DNA of 64,000 bases from Thalassia testudinum (Eukaryota > Streptophyta > Magnoliopsida > Alismatales > Hydrocharitaceae). Shown here piece after piece: positions 45,476 to 56,876 of this stretch (position 1 is its first letter; the number at the start of each line of letters is the position of its first letter). The position numbers and the translations under genes are program-made. Below the pieces are notes generated by a model that was not told where the DNA came from, searched no databases, and worked only from the letters and a program-made list of their open reading frames with translations. Where the stretch lies: NCBI GenBank assembly GCA_037157565.1, contig JAZHRO010000046.1, positions 16,404,501 to 16,468,500 of the forward strand, in the 5' to 3' direction.

Positions 45476-47075
45476 GCTCATTGCGCCCGACTGATGGCAT
45501 TAAACTCAGCACTTAACGGGAGGCAACCTATCATTTCGAAAAACCCAAAACACTTCCTAACACATCTTATGCTAAACTCATATTGCATTTTAGGGTTCAT
45601 CCATTAAAATAGCCGACTCCACCTCTGGTACCTGTACTCAAGCTTGAAATCATCCACAATAGTCACCTCGACTCATTCACTCTCCCATCACCTATTCTAA
45701 TGAATGATCTAAGCTAAACTCGAACCCACCTAATTTACAATGATGACATTGCAAATCGTAGGCATGGGGGGTATTAAAGTGCAAAACATCATAAAAATCA
45801 CTTCACAAGAAAGGGTTTCATCAAAAAAATCACATATTCCAAAAATACTAAAAAAAAATTCTTGAAAAAGAAGAAAAATATGAGACGAGAGGAAATTTTG
45901 ATGGCATATTAGATTTTGAAGAGAAAAAGGGAGGAGATAAAAATGTCAAAAAGGAGCATAAGTTGAAAAGAAAAGAAAAAGAGATAGTCATCAGTAAAAG
46001 ATTAAGGAATTAACTTAGTTCTAGACCATATCAAAAGAAAGAAAGTGAAAGGCAAAAAGTGCTAATAAAACAAAGAAGAGATTAGTAGGAATGCTGATTT
46101 TGAGCTTCTTGGGCTTTAATCCGAGGCTTAAAAATTCAAGTACTCGCAAAGATCTAGATAGTCCTTAAGAGGTTGGGGAAAATGCAAAACTTAAGTATTA
46201 GGTCTAAGGCTTAGGGATTATTCGGCTTCATTAACTGACCTCTGGTTTATAGGACTTGGTAACTTAAGCACCCTAATCCACACACAGTTTGGTTTAGTGC
46301 ACCTAAGTATCAAAATCACGCAAATGCGTTAAACTTGTTCTGAAAAAGTTACCTAGATTAGGAGCGGCTGATCAACACAAATTGATTTGGATGAGTTCCC
46401 AGCGCGGAGAGGCGGGAAATTCCCCTCGAAGATGTGCAATAACATATCGTCTCTTCAGTGCTTGTCTCCTAGGATATCTATACATCCTACTGGGGGCATG
46501 TAAGCACCCTGTGCTGGTTCAGATGCCATGGGCGGCATTATCTCGAAATGTCGATTGCCAGGGTCTGGATTTAGCTACAAAACAACATGGGTGGGATTAT
46601 CTCGAAAGCCAGGGTTCTGGGGGTTACCATGAGTGGTGCTATCTCGAAGCATCGATTGCTAGGGACCCTTGAGGATTGATGGTGGGGACTAGGAATCCGA
46701 TACAGATCATGTTGTAAAGCTAATCCAAAGCTAGAAATAAAAATAAAAAAGAGAGAAAACTCTCCAAAACAAAGAAAAATTCCTCTATCTCTCTCTGACA
46801 AAAACGCACTGCAAACTGAACCTGGGCTAAAACATGTTACAAGCATAGGTGCTTCAACCGCGGAGTTCAACGAACCTTAGGATAGTTCCTGTGGGCCTTA
46901 GAAACCTTCACGACAGATTGAGGCTAGAGCTAATTAGGTCCGAATCTTGGTTGGTACTTAAGTACCTCTAGGCCTACTATTGGAATTCTAACCTAATCTA
47001 CAAAAGAAAGCACACATTAAAGACTTTAAGCATCAAAGGATTTTATGGTCTAGAATCAAAGTTAATACCTTGAAA
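45476..47075 (+). other. 3' untranslated region of A2
   Basis: About 1.6 kb without a supported ORF. It is collinear with 1679-3279. It contains TTAACGGGAGGCAACC (about 45517), the internal polypurine-like tract, a purine-rich stretch, and three copies of a CATGGGYGGYRTTATCTCGAA-like repeat (about 46524-46567, 46584-46620, 46625-46668). No env-like ORF. The 96-codon frame at 46382-46672 overlaps these repeats and is not supported. Confidence 0.8.
45760..45773 (+). promoter_or_regulatory. internal polypurine-like tract of A2
   Basis: AGGCATGGGGGGTA lies about 285 bp after the ancestral pol stop and about 1340 bp before the 3' LTR, as in A1. Confidence 0.55.
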
Positions 47076-47113
47076 TTTTGCTAAGGGACTAGCAAAAGCT
47101 AGGCATGGGGGTA
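47076..47113 (+). promoter_or_regulatory. hairpin plus polypurine tract of A2
   Basis: TTTTGCTA / TAGCAAAA inverted repeat followed by AGGCATGGGGGTA and the LTR start at 47114. Confidence 0.8.
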
Positions 47114-49796
47114 TGATGGGAACACCATCATGAGCCATAACTAGCTCATTTTGACCCAATTAAGTTAATAAATGTCCTACATAACCACTAGAGAGTCATA
47201 AGTCATTGCAAAATCATTCTAAGGGAAAAATAAGAAACTAGGGTTAAAACTGTAATTTTAATAGCTTATCATGAATGCAATACAACCACAGGTTTTCTCA
47301 GGGGTTGAATGAAGGTCAATTGGTCTTAAAAAGAAAATAAGTGGGTTAGAACAATCAGAAAAGGATTTGCACGTGTTTTAAGAATTAAATGACTTTTGAA
47401 AACCTAAAAACAAACCTGCTTAATTAACTGAAGATATGATCATGATAAAATCCACCTAAACCCTCTAAAATTCATAGAAAAATATTTCTAGGGTTTAGAA
47501 CCTTCAATTTGACCATCAGAACCTATTTTGACCCAAAATAGAATCATAGACAGACATTGGCCCTAATTTGGGTTTTTGCATTAATTACCTAGTCAAACAT
47601 AATCAAAACCAAAATCCAACTTCACCATTGGATTCCTTAGGTCCAAATTAGGTTTGTACCAAAATTTGGACCCAAGATGAGTTTGTCTTGACCTAGTTTG
47701 CAAATTGGTCCTGTCTAATTACATTTCTACACTTAACTTTCAAAATCCTTTCAAATAGGCCCCTAACTTTATCGTTGTTCTCATAAATAGGACCCTGACA
47801 TCATTAAACCTACTCCTACTTGCTCTGGCAACCTTAAAAAGGATAGAACTCCTTGATTTCTTGACGAATCCCTTTCAAATTTGAAAGGGAAGTTCATCAA
47901 GAAATTCCCTTCCTTTTGGACCCAATCTCTTATGCGAACGCATAAGAGATTTGGGTAACAAGGAATTCCCAAACTCTGTCGAGCTTTCCACGCTTGGGAA
48001 GCTTGCTTCCCAAGCTCTAACCATCCTCATGAGTTGTATAAAAGCACCCTCTGGTTATACCGAATCCCTTAAGCTTGAATTCGACTAGAGAAACCCTTAA
48101 ATTCCTCTCTCCTCCTCCGGCCGATTTGCTCTTTAAGCTCCGGTGACTCTCCCTACCTCCCCTCGTCGTCTGACCACAATACCAGTGGCAGACTCTTCCT
48201 CCTTGCCTTCTTCCGTGTCGTGCAGCACTCGCCTGTGCTCCTGCCCCCCTTTATCCTTGCCGCCCACCTCTCATCAAAGCAGTTTCGTCTCCGGCGCCGA
48301 CCACACCACAACAGGTGCCAACTCCGCTCTCCTTTGTTTTCCTCCCCTCCTAAACAACTCCTCACCTTCCACTCTTCATTTTTAGACACTCACTGCTCCG
48401 TTTCGACCGTCAACTTGCCTCACCGTCCTCCGTCTTCCACCTTGCCAGTGTACCTCCGGCGAGCTCGTACGGCCACTACGCTCCACCAACCCGGCCGATG
48501 TTCATCTCTACACCTTTTTCATGTCCCAGAGAGCAAAAGCCCTCTGGTCTTCGAGGCTATTAGCCTCTCCAACGCTTCACCGAACACACCCACTCTCACG
48601 CACACAGTCCGACTCCGTCACGCACGCACGGACCTCGCCAAGCCACTCAACCTCCACTGTTGCACTCGCCGTGGTCCAATGAAGGTTCTGAGCAAGTTTA
48701 ATTGGGCCGCGAGGCCATTTGCTTGGTTTCAAGTGTGCCACCTCCTTCGCCATTGATAAAGCTTCGAGCTCGAAGCCCTTGCTCCAGCACCTGTAGGTCC
48801 CAGGCGAAGTCCCAGGCGTAGTGAAGTGTCTCCAGGACCACAACCTAGTAACCAATTAGGCCCTTTGACAGGGCATTTGACTACAAACGTGAGAAGGAGT
48901 TGCTGCTACTACTGCGTGAAGGAAGGAAGGTGGGATAGTCCCACCTCGGAAGCTAACGAGCCCCTACGCCCGCATAAATTGAAAAAGTGTCATCGGCTTA
49001 CCACCTCGACACACAGGGGGTAAGGTCCTCCACATGCTCCCGTCATACGCGCCTCATCAACGACACCTAACTCGCGGACCTAGTGCGCCTGACAACTCCT
49101 GCAGCCCTGGACCCAGGTTTGCGCCTACTCGATTACCCGATTACCCATTGAGAGGCCCTGGGAGGGCGAAGCCCACGTGAGAAAGGAAAGGAGAGATTGC
49201 GCGGGATATGGGGAGGGTTTTGCTGTAGAGAGTATTGGCTAACACTTGGCCAATTCAAGAAGCCCCTTCCCTGTGTGAAGGAGAAGGCGGCAATAGAAGA
49301 AGAAGAGGCTGAGCAGAAGAAGAAGAAAAGAAGAAGAAGAGAAGAAGGAGCTGCAGCAGAGAAAGAAAGTAGAAAAGCAGAGAAAGAAGAACATCAGAAC
49401 GGAAAGGAAGAGAAGAGCATTGTAGCATCAAACGCTTAAGTTGTCTGATCCCATCTTCTGACATCTGATTTGAGTTTCTAAAGCTATAATTAACTCAATT
49501 GATATTGTGCTTCTACTTGCTATTACTGTATAAGGGTAATTGGTGATTTAAATCACCATTTTACCCTCCTCATTTTGCATATTGATCATTGATTTCTTAT
49601 ATCATTTTGCATTAAGTTTTTACTTATATATTGTGCTCATTTACATTATAAATTGTGATCTTAAGCTTTAAATTCCATAATGCTCCCTGTGTTCAACTTT
49701 GAACCCTTTTTCGAGTAATAAAATTTATTTGTTTGAGGGCTATTTTGGCTACACTACAACACAACAATCTTAAATACTGATTTAGCGTGTAGAATA
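47114..49796 (+). repeat. 3' LTR of A2
   Basis: 2683 bp, beginning TGATGGGAACACC. It has a TATA box at 48037-48044, CTCCCTGTGTTCAAC (49683-49697), AATAAA at 49717-49722 and a TA end at 49795-49796, followed by the duplication GTGGC. The ORFs at 48143-48756 lie in the C-rich transcribed part and are compositional. Confidence 0.94.
48037..48044 (+). promoter_or_regulatory. TATA box of A2 3' LTR
   Basis: TATAAAAG at the same offset as in the 5' LTR. Confidence 0.6.
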
Positions 49797-49801
49797 GTGG
49801 C

Positions 49802-50771
49802 GCAACCAAATTGAGGCGCGCGACACGTGCACGATGACACTCCATCTCACGCGTGAGGGCATGATCTGAAGTGTGGAAGTGCACAATTGGAGCCCTTCGA
49901 TGCGCATATGACATTGGAGATCCTCCCCAACTGTGCCTTGTGGAGACAATAGATGCACACACGATCCACCGCTCTCCCCAGCCGTTCGACCAGAATCTAA
50001 TGGTCTCTAATTGCCTGTGCGAATCCACCAGCTAATGATTGCATCTCCCTTACCAGTGGGTGCATAGGACATGCTCCTTGTCCCATGCATGCCCATAAAC
50101 ACCCATGGTCATTTTAGCCCCCCTAAAGGCCTACAAAAGGTCCCCTACACCCCTTCCCTCATCTTCATCTCTTCCTACACTCTCCACACCTCCTTCAAAG
50201 CTCTACGAGCTTGTCCATCCAGGATGCTCCACTAGAGCTAACAAATAATTATTTTTCCCTCTTTTCACCCCCATTCGTGGATCACCAGTGGTTGTCCTCT
50301 CATCCCCGTTCAGGAAGCAGATCCTACTATGACACTGGCCTATTTTGTCCTCCTTCCTCCAGCATCTTACCACCATCTTCTAGGTGCTCTATCATCGTGG
50401 CTCATCCCCTAAGAAGTCATTGAGGGGGATTTCTCGCTCTCTTTATATCTTTTATCACTTTCTTGTGTAGTTTTATTTTCCACAATTATTTGTAATGAAC
50501 ATTGCTCTATTTTTATGAAATATTTGTTCTCTCTCTATCTCTCTTTAATTAGTCATAGAGTAGATTAGTTAGTTCTACCTATCTAAAAATAACCAAAAAA
50601 ATTACAAAGCCCCAAAATACCAAAAAGAAATAATGCAAATATGATTTTCTAGAATCAAACATCCCCTCCTCGTGTTCAACTTGGGACTTACCTAGTCTCA
50701 GTTAAATTATTTGATAGCAGATTTTCTGCAACTCGACGACGCAAGTTTCTATCTCCAGAGATGCTAAATCA
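49802..50771 (+). repeat. B' LTR, part 3 (3' end)
   Basis: Completes the plus-strand family-B-like LTR after A2. A decayed TATA region (CTACAAAAGG, about 50131) is followed by CCCCTACACC, as in B1. The CTCCTCGTGTTCAACTTGG motif (50668-50686) and a CTAAATCA end at 50771 correspond to the B LTR 3' end. No primer site follows, so this is a 3' or solo LTR. The small ORF at 50211-50423 is not supported. Confidence 0.7.
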
Positions 50772-53696
50772 CTTTTTCTCGCATGAATTTCTGACTATCG
50801 GGGGGTATACTAGAGGAGTTAGGGGAGGTGCTACCGAAATTTCTTCATACACTAGTTGAATGTAACAAGTAACATTGTGATCAAATCTTCAAGGATGGGC
50901 TATCAAGTGAAAATGTTCTTCAAAATACAAATATTTTCATTATATTTTCTCCTAACTTGCAGATGATTTATTAAAAATTTTAGGTTATCATGGACAAGTC
51001 TTGGATTGGTCTAAGGATTTTCGATTAAACTCAATATAAGAGTGGAGCAATCTCATTCCTGGATTAAGCCTTCCATGAAGATAGGAAACAATACAGACGA
51101 GAATTTTTTGAGAAGATATTTTGTCCATGTAGGAAGTGTTTCAATGGATTTGTCCAGGATAGGAAAATAGTTCTAGAGCATGTGACATGTAATGGCTGGT
51201 GGCAGCATTACACGAAGTGGACTACACATAGAAAGGAACCAATACAGGATGACACATGGAACACAATGGAAGTGAATGAGTCTGATGATGATGGAGTCGA
51301 TGATAATCAAATCAATGAGATGCTACATGAGATGAGAAGGTTGATCCTGATATTACAAATGACGAGGAAGCATTCAATAGTTGGTAATTAGTTTTATGAA
51401 GCAATGAAGGTAGCTGAGGAGCCTATCGTGCCTGGAATCAATTCCATGATGAGGCTGTCTTTTCTGCTGAATTATTTTAGATGAAAGTTGTGAATAGAGC
51501 TACAACGAAATTGATGTAAGAGGTGCTTTAGTTTACACGGGAGTTGTTAAATAATCCTAGTGGTATGTCAAATTCATGGCATGAAGCAAAAAAACAAATA
51601 CGAGTACTTGGTATGAATTGTGAGAAGATTCACGCATGCCCGAATGATTGCATGCTATATAGAAACAGGTACGCTAACTTGACTTCCTATATGGAATGTG
51701 GAAAGTAAAGATATAGAGGAGAGAAGAAACAAGCTAGAAGGGTTCTTCGTTATTTTTCGTTGATTCCAAGGTTGCAACGGCTGTTTTTTTTCTAGTATAA
51801 GTGTAACGTGGATGGCGTGGCATTAGGAAAACAAGTCAAAAGATGACTTTATTTGCCATCCAACTAATTCAACAGAGTGAAAAAATTTTGACAGCAGACA
51901 TTCAACTTTCGCAGAGGATTCGCATAATGTTTGGGTCTTGCAAGTGACAGATTTAATCCCTTCAGGAACATGTACCCATTGTACTCTATTTGGCTAGTCA
52001 TGATGGTTACCTACAACTTACCTCCTTGGCTTTGCATGCGATCCTCTTTTATAATGCTAACCCTCTTAATCCCAGGTCAAAAACAACCAGGAAATGCAAT
52101 TGATGTCTACGTACAACCGTTAGTAGATGAACTGAAGCAACTACGGCACGATGGTGTTTAGACATTTGACACAAATAAGAAATAATTCTTTTAGATGTAT
52201 GTGGCTTTGTTGTGGATCATAATGACTTCCCAGCATATGTAACCTTTCTGGATAGAGTACGAAATGGAAGTTTGCCTTCCCAATATGTATGGATGATACA
52301 CATCATTTGCATCTTCTTGAAAGAAATAAACTTTCTTATTTAGGGCATCTCAAATTTCTTCCCATTGAGCACAGATGGCAGAGAGCATAGTTCAAGGTAG
52401 ATTTGATGGTAGAGTTTGTCGATTTTCGAGCAGAAATCCGAGAAATAAGTTGAGTACAAATTCCATTTGGCTGTCAGGGTTTGAAGTGTTTGCGAAATTA
52501 TAAAAGCTTGCCAATGTACGATGTGGTCGTCTATTCAAGAAAGATCTGACAACTTTAAAGGACTCTTGTTTTAAAAAGAAGAGTATCTTCTTCATGGAGC
52601 TATCATATTGGAAAGATCTCACAATACGTTACAACCTTGATATGATGCATATTAAGAAAAATGTCATGGACAAGATCTTAGATGTGTTGAACTTAACAGA
52701 TAATCCAAAAGGCACGTTAAAAACAAGAAATGACATGAAGAAATTGGGTATTCGTCTTAAGCTACATGTCATCGACAAAGAGGAAATGCCACCAGCAATG
52801 TACAGTCTAAATCAATGACAAAGGGATAGGATATTTTCCTTTTTAATGGGAATTTGGGTCCCAGACGGCTATTTTCATAGCTTTGTCTTTGTGTGAATGA
52901 AGTCCAGAAGAAAATCAGTTGATTGAAAGGCCATGATTCACATGTTTGCACGTACATTTTGTTCCCACTAACTATTTGTGGAGTGTTGCCAGATCCAATG
53001 GTCGATTCATTCACTGTTTTTTAAAGTCGTTTTGTCTAAGACTTTGAATTGTGAAATGTTAGACTATTGGAATGATCAAATTTTCATCACACTCTACGAA
53101 ATGGAACATATCTTTCTCCCAGCTTTCTTCAATGCCATGATGCATCTAACACTACATCTTGCAAATGAAGCAAGAGTTGGTGGTCCTATATAGTATGGAT
53201 GGATGTATCCAGTTGAGCAATTTCTAAAGAAGCTCAAAGATTACGTCTTAAACAAAGCAATGCTAGAGGGCTCAATTGTTGAGGGTTACCTTTTAGAAGA
53301 ATGCATAAATTTATGTGCAATGTAATGGACAATATTGACAACAGATTCAATCAACTAGAGAGGAATTTCAATAGGGGATACAACGAAAGGAATGATGATT
53401 CTCTATCAATTTTTGATATGAGAGGAAGGTCAATCCTCTGCATAAAATACAGAATGATCGATTTAATAGATCGATAGCTAGCTCACTTGTATATCTTGAA
53501 ACAAATTCTCAAGGTAGATCCATTTTTCGATGAATTTAAGCAGTCTTCACCACATGCTGTCTAGGAGTTGCAGTTACTTGATTATTTTAAGCAGCATGTA
53601 TATCAAATGAAAGACAACAATGACCCATGTTGGGTGAATGATTTTGATGTAATATATGAAACTCCGATGAGTTATGGACATTATCATTCTATGTAC
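50772..53696 (+). mobile_element. CACTA (En/Spm) transposon, truncated, with TNP2 relic
   Basis: It begins abruptly after the B' LTR with the untranslated region of the transposase (its block 50790-50930 is also found inverted at 31050-31240) and continues through the transposase relic. It is cut at 53697 by the C' LTR. No CACTA terminal repeat is visible at either end here. Target duplications are therefore unknown. Confidence 0.75.
50991..53690 (+). pseudogene. TNP2-like (Transposase_21) CACTA transposase
   Basis: The ATG at 50991 opens MDKSWIGL, the common start of plant TNP2 proteins. It is followed by the N-terminal zinc segment (CPCRKCFNG, then HVTCNGWWQHYTKWTTH). Central TNP2 blocks follow: GMNCEKIHACPNDCMLYRN (about 51615), LRYFSLIPRLQRLF, GLASDRFNPFRNMYPLYSIW (51931), TYNLPPWLCM, LLIPGQKQPGNAIDVY, then MMHIKKNVMDKILDVLN (about 52641) and a DUF4218-like part with LPAFFNAMMHLTLHLANEA (53112) and EGSIVEGYLLEECINLC. 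These proteins bind CACTA ends and cut and paste the element in the nucleus. Numerous stops and frameshifts, and loss of the catalytic CPxC-type segment near 52250, show it is dead. The C-terminus is lost to C'. Confidence 0.9.
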
Positions 53697-55464
53697 TGAT
53701 GAGACCACAATCGTGAGCTAAGTAAATACTTAAATGCCTAATTACTAAATTAATGTTTGCATGTACATAGCATCCTTTAATATATAAATAGATTAGTTTA
53801 TAAATAAGGGCTTGCATGCATATTTATACATTCCATTATAGTGACATGCATTTCATTAATTATTTTAGATAATTGTATAAATAACCCAATTTATTTCTTT
53901 TTCTCTTCCTTCCTACAGAATGTGCAATGCCTTCCCGACTCAACGCACCGCCTCTCCACTGCCAAATCAAGTTGGCTAAGCCTCACCTCATCCACCTCAA
54001 CCGCTCAATATCTTTGTCCAGTTGTTGGAGATTTTGAGCAGTTGAAGTAGATCGCGGGAACTTCTATAAGAAATAGGCCGCAACCGTGCTTTGGGGGCAT
54101 CCTCCATCTTCTCCCACCCTATCGACCGCAAATGAGGCACGCACCATGGACATGGCGCACACCGTGGCCTGAGATCTCTCCACCGTCAACCTTGCTATCA
54201 CCCTCGGTCTCCTGTGCATGGTGACAGCGTGCACTGTCAACTCGTTCTCCATTCTTCCCTTCATCTTCTTCTTCCTCCATCTTCATCTTTCTCGCACCGC
54301 CCACCGCCATCACCATAGCCAGGCGCGTGCAAAGCAGCAGCAACAACACCATGAGCGCACCTCTCCGCGCTCCCACTAGCGACCAACAGCATACTCGTGC
54401 TCCCAGCCTGCACACGCACAATAGCACACTCGTGCCTCCCACAGGTGGCCAACAGCACACTCGCCATCCTAGCCCCCACGCGCACAACAGCGCACTTGCG
54501 CCTCCCAACCCTAGCATGCACAGTTGCAACAGCAGACACTTTGGTGCTGACCTCCTCGCACATGACCCTCGTGTGTGCGCCACAGCCGGGCCCCTCTTCT
54601 TCTTCTTCTTCTCCATCAACCCACAGAGTGAGGGAATCCAAACCACCCAAAAACACAACCAGGACCATGGACCTCCGTTCGCCATGTCGTCGACTCCAAT
54701 GGACTCGTCGCACCCTCAAGAGCATGGCCACACCCTCAGAACTGGCCATGCAGCCTACATGTGTCGGGGAGTCGCTGCCACCGCCGCCACCCCTCCGATT
54801 CGTCGGTGAGAGCTCCCGCCACTGTTCGACACACCATCACCGCCACGTGTAGCCTTCGTCGCAGCCAACCTCTTCCGAGCTCCACACACCCGACCGTAGC
54901 CTCTTCTTCACGCACGCACGAGGCAAAGAATTCCTCTATTTCGGGTTCTATTATTATTTACATTTGATGCCATTTCCAGCAATTTTATTTTTAATTTTTG
55001 AATATTATATTGAGGTGAAATTACAACAGAGCACTTATACTTTCTCATTATTATTCAATTCATAGTTTTCACTTTCGATTGCATCAAATTTGGACTCATA
55101 TTTACATCATTCCTCTCTCATACGCATACCATTGGAAATTACATGAGATGCCACTAATGATCACATCTTTTAATGTATATTTTATTGAGGAAAAACTACA
55201 CCCATAACCTTACATTCTCTAGTTATTGTGTGTTTCCTTCTTTTCGCCATATTTCGCCTCGAACATAAGCATGTCTCTCGCACTGATCGGGCAGATACAA
55301 AGGGAAATATTTGTGAATTGATTGCATCTATTCCTCCCTGTGGATGTGACATCCTAATCATTGTGGTTAGATTTAATGAATTTTAGATATGGGATTTCTA
55401 CCACATAAAATACATCAATGACATCTTTTTATTGCAACCATCTTAAGCGTAAATCTCGTCATCA
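53697..55464 (+). repeat. 5' LTR of C'
   Basis: 1768 bp, from TGATGAGACC to CATCA. TATAAATA at 53876-53883. CCTCCCTGTGGATGTGACAT at 55333-55352. ORFs on both strands at 54119-54967 come from the C-rich segment. Confidence 0.87.
53876..53883 (+). promoter_or_regulatory. TATA box of C' LTR
   Basis: TATAAATA about 180 bp into the LTR, matching C. Confidence 0.6.
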
Positions 55465-55466
55465 AA

Positions 55467-55484
55467 TGTCACCGTTGCCAGGGA
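55467..55484 (+). promoter_or_regulatory. primer-binding site of C' (tRNA-Asp, decayed)
   Basis: TGTCACCGTTGCCAGGGA lies two bases after the LTR and has three changes from the tRNA-Asp complement. Confidence 0.8.
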
Positions 55485-56022
55485 GGCAATAGACGCAATA
55501 AATTCACCTGACTTTATTTCTAATTATTCTGAGTTGCGCATTTATCTGATCATTCTTTCTCTTTTCTGTGCGAGGAATTTAACGAGGCAACAGGCGTAGC
55601 TGAGAGACGACATCAACCTTGAGCGGCATCCACACACGGAGATAATCACAGGAGCCTGTAGGCCTTGATCCCATATGTGTGGAGACACGCAGAGGACCAT
55701 CTAGGAGGATTCTTCCTCTTAGACTTTTGATTCAGCATTTTAGAGTAGACTCTTTAGGTTTAGTCTAGTTATTTATTTTCTCACCCTTGTACTCTGGGGC
55801 CAATTTTTAGGGGAGTGTCCCTGATTCTTTACACTCTAGGTCTATTTTTAACTGGTTCCTTTGATTGCACATTTATTATTAAAAAAAAAAATTCGAACTG
55901 CCTACTAGAAGCTGCATATCTTTAGGATGACCATCTAGGATTGCTTGAGCAGCATCTAGATTTTCTTACTGCATTGCGTGCATTTTTGCATCGAAGAGTG
56001 CCAGAGCAAGGTACGTGTTGAA
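55485..56022 (+). other. non-coding interior of C' (5' part)
   Basis: No ORF. Leader-like sequence with an A run at 55879-55889 and the same blocks as C. The last five bases, TTGAA (56018-56022), are the expected duplication of B2. Confidence 0.7.
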
Positions 56023-56234
56023 TGATTTACGAACCTACGCTAACGTGTTTGGTTTTGGAAAACCCGTCGTTGTAGTTCGAAAGCGAAGGATTCGAGTTCA
56101 ACAAATAAAATTTATACCGAAATAAGAATTCCGGGTCGAACTCAGGGAGGCTACGTTGATCTATATTCGCAATTATGTTTTTTTTAGGATTTTTGATAAA
56201 CAAGGTGAAATAATTACAATGGAGCTATCAAACT

Positions 56235-56259
56235 GAGAGAGAGAGAGAGAGAGAGAGAG
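56235..56259. repeat. (GA)n microsatellite
   Basis: An uninterrupted GA dinucleotide run of about 25 bases in the B2 LTR. Confidence 0.9.
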
Positions 56260-56670
56260 GGAAAGAGAACATGCATTCAATATTTCAATTGTTTATACAA
56301 GCAAACGAAATAAAAGTTACACTAGAAAGCGGGAAATCAATTACACTATAAAGCAGGAAAATTCTACACTAGAAAAGCTGTAAATAAGAATGGGAGAGAG
56401 AAGTTATCCTCCTTGACGGTCGCTTGGAGGATGAGCCGAACGAGACGACATCTGGACGAACGAGAACGGAGAAGGACAAGGGAGGACGAAGCAGAAGAGC
56501 GGGAACGGAGCAGCACGCCGTCGTCGTCGCGGGATCCACTTCCGAAGGGGGACGAAAATTTAGACTTTATCTCGCAAGAAGCATCCCAGGTGTGGGACAA
56601 GCTTCTCTTGAGCTTTGGAGAGGTAGAGAGGAGAAGGAAGGGATGAAAATTTCGTATGGAGGGGGTCTCC

Positions 56671-56677
56671 TTTTATA
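56671..56677 (-). promoter_or_regulatory. TATA box of B2 LTR
   Basis: TATAAAA on the minus strand, about 60 bp downstream of the U3 hairpin. Confidence 0.65.
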
Positions 56678-56734
56678 GTTGGAAGGAGTGGGGGCAAAAT
56701 GGACATTACATCTTCAAAATAATAAATAAGGGGT

Positions 56735-56764
56735 CTTTAGTGACGGATAAAACCGTCGCTAAAG
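56735..56764 (-). promoter_or_regulatory. U3 hairpin of B2 LTR
   Basis: CTTTAGTGACGG and CCGTCGCTAAAG arms (one mismatch) around ATAAAA. It is a longer version of the TTTAGTGAC hairpins of B1, in the same place relative to the TATA box. Confidence 0.6.
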
Positions 56765-56850
56765 CCCCGACGTCGCCGTCGTCGCCGCGCCCACGCGCGC
56801 CCGCTCAGCTGCCCGCGCGCGTAACGCCTACGCACGTCGCTTGATTTTCA

Positions 56851-56876
56851 GCCGTCCGATCGCGAGATCGGACGGC
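56851..56876. repeat. perfect palindrome, 11-bp arms
   Basis: GCCGTCCGATC and GATCGGACGGC around GCGA, in the CpG-rich U3 of B2. Confidence 0.8.

Larger units (their letters stand above)
36085..49796 (+). mobile_element. A2: complete family A Athila-like Ty3/gypsy element
   Basis: A full-length element of 13,712 bp inserted in the B' LTR. It is bordered by the 5-bp duplication GTGGC at 36080-36084 and 49797-49801. Order: 5' LTR, tRNA-Asp primer site, leader, gag, protease, RT, RNase H, integrase, 3' untranslated region, polypurine tract, 3' LTR. The 5' LTR starts AGATGGG instead of TGATGGG and the 3' LTR ends TA instead of CA, so both outer ends have mutated. In a hand-aligned stretch of about 390 bp of U3 the two LTRs differ at roughly 34 places. 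Pol is heavily broken. Confidence 0.95.
53697..56022 (+). mobile_element. C': second family C (LARD-like) element, 5' part
   Basis: The 5' LTR (53697-55464) is followed by a primer site and about 540 bp of interior, cut at 56023 by B2. It parallels C in LTR start, TATA box, C-rich region, CTCCCTGTGGAT motif, primer-site context and the CTACTAGAAGCTGC block (about 55902). It inserted into the CACTA relic; TGTAC at 53692-53696 would be its duplication. The rest should lie beyond B2, outside the window. It is more diverged than C. Confidence 0.85.

Noticed and set aside
46382..46672. 96-codon frame over the family A 3' repeats
   Set aside because: Created by the repeats containing ATGGG. The frame is not open in A1.
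45476..47113. Possible env-like ORF3 after pol, as in some Athila elements
   Set aside because: No frame longer than about 100 codons, no signal peptide or membrane segment, and stops at different places in A1, A2, B1 and B2.
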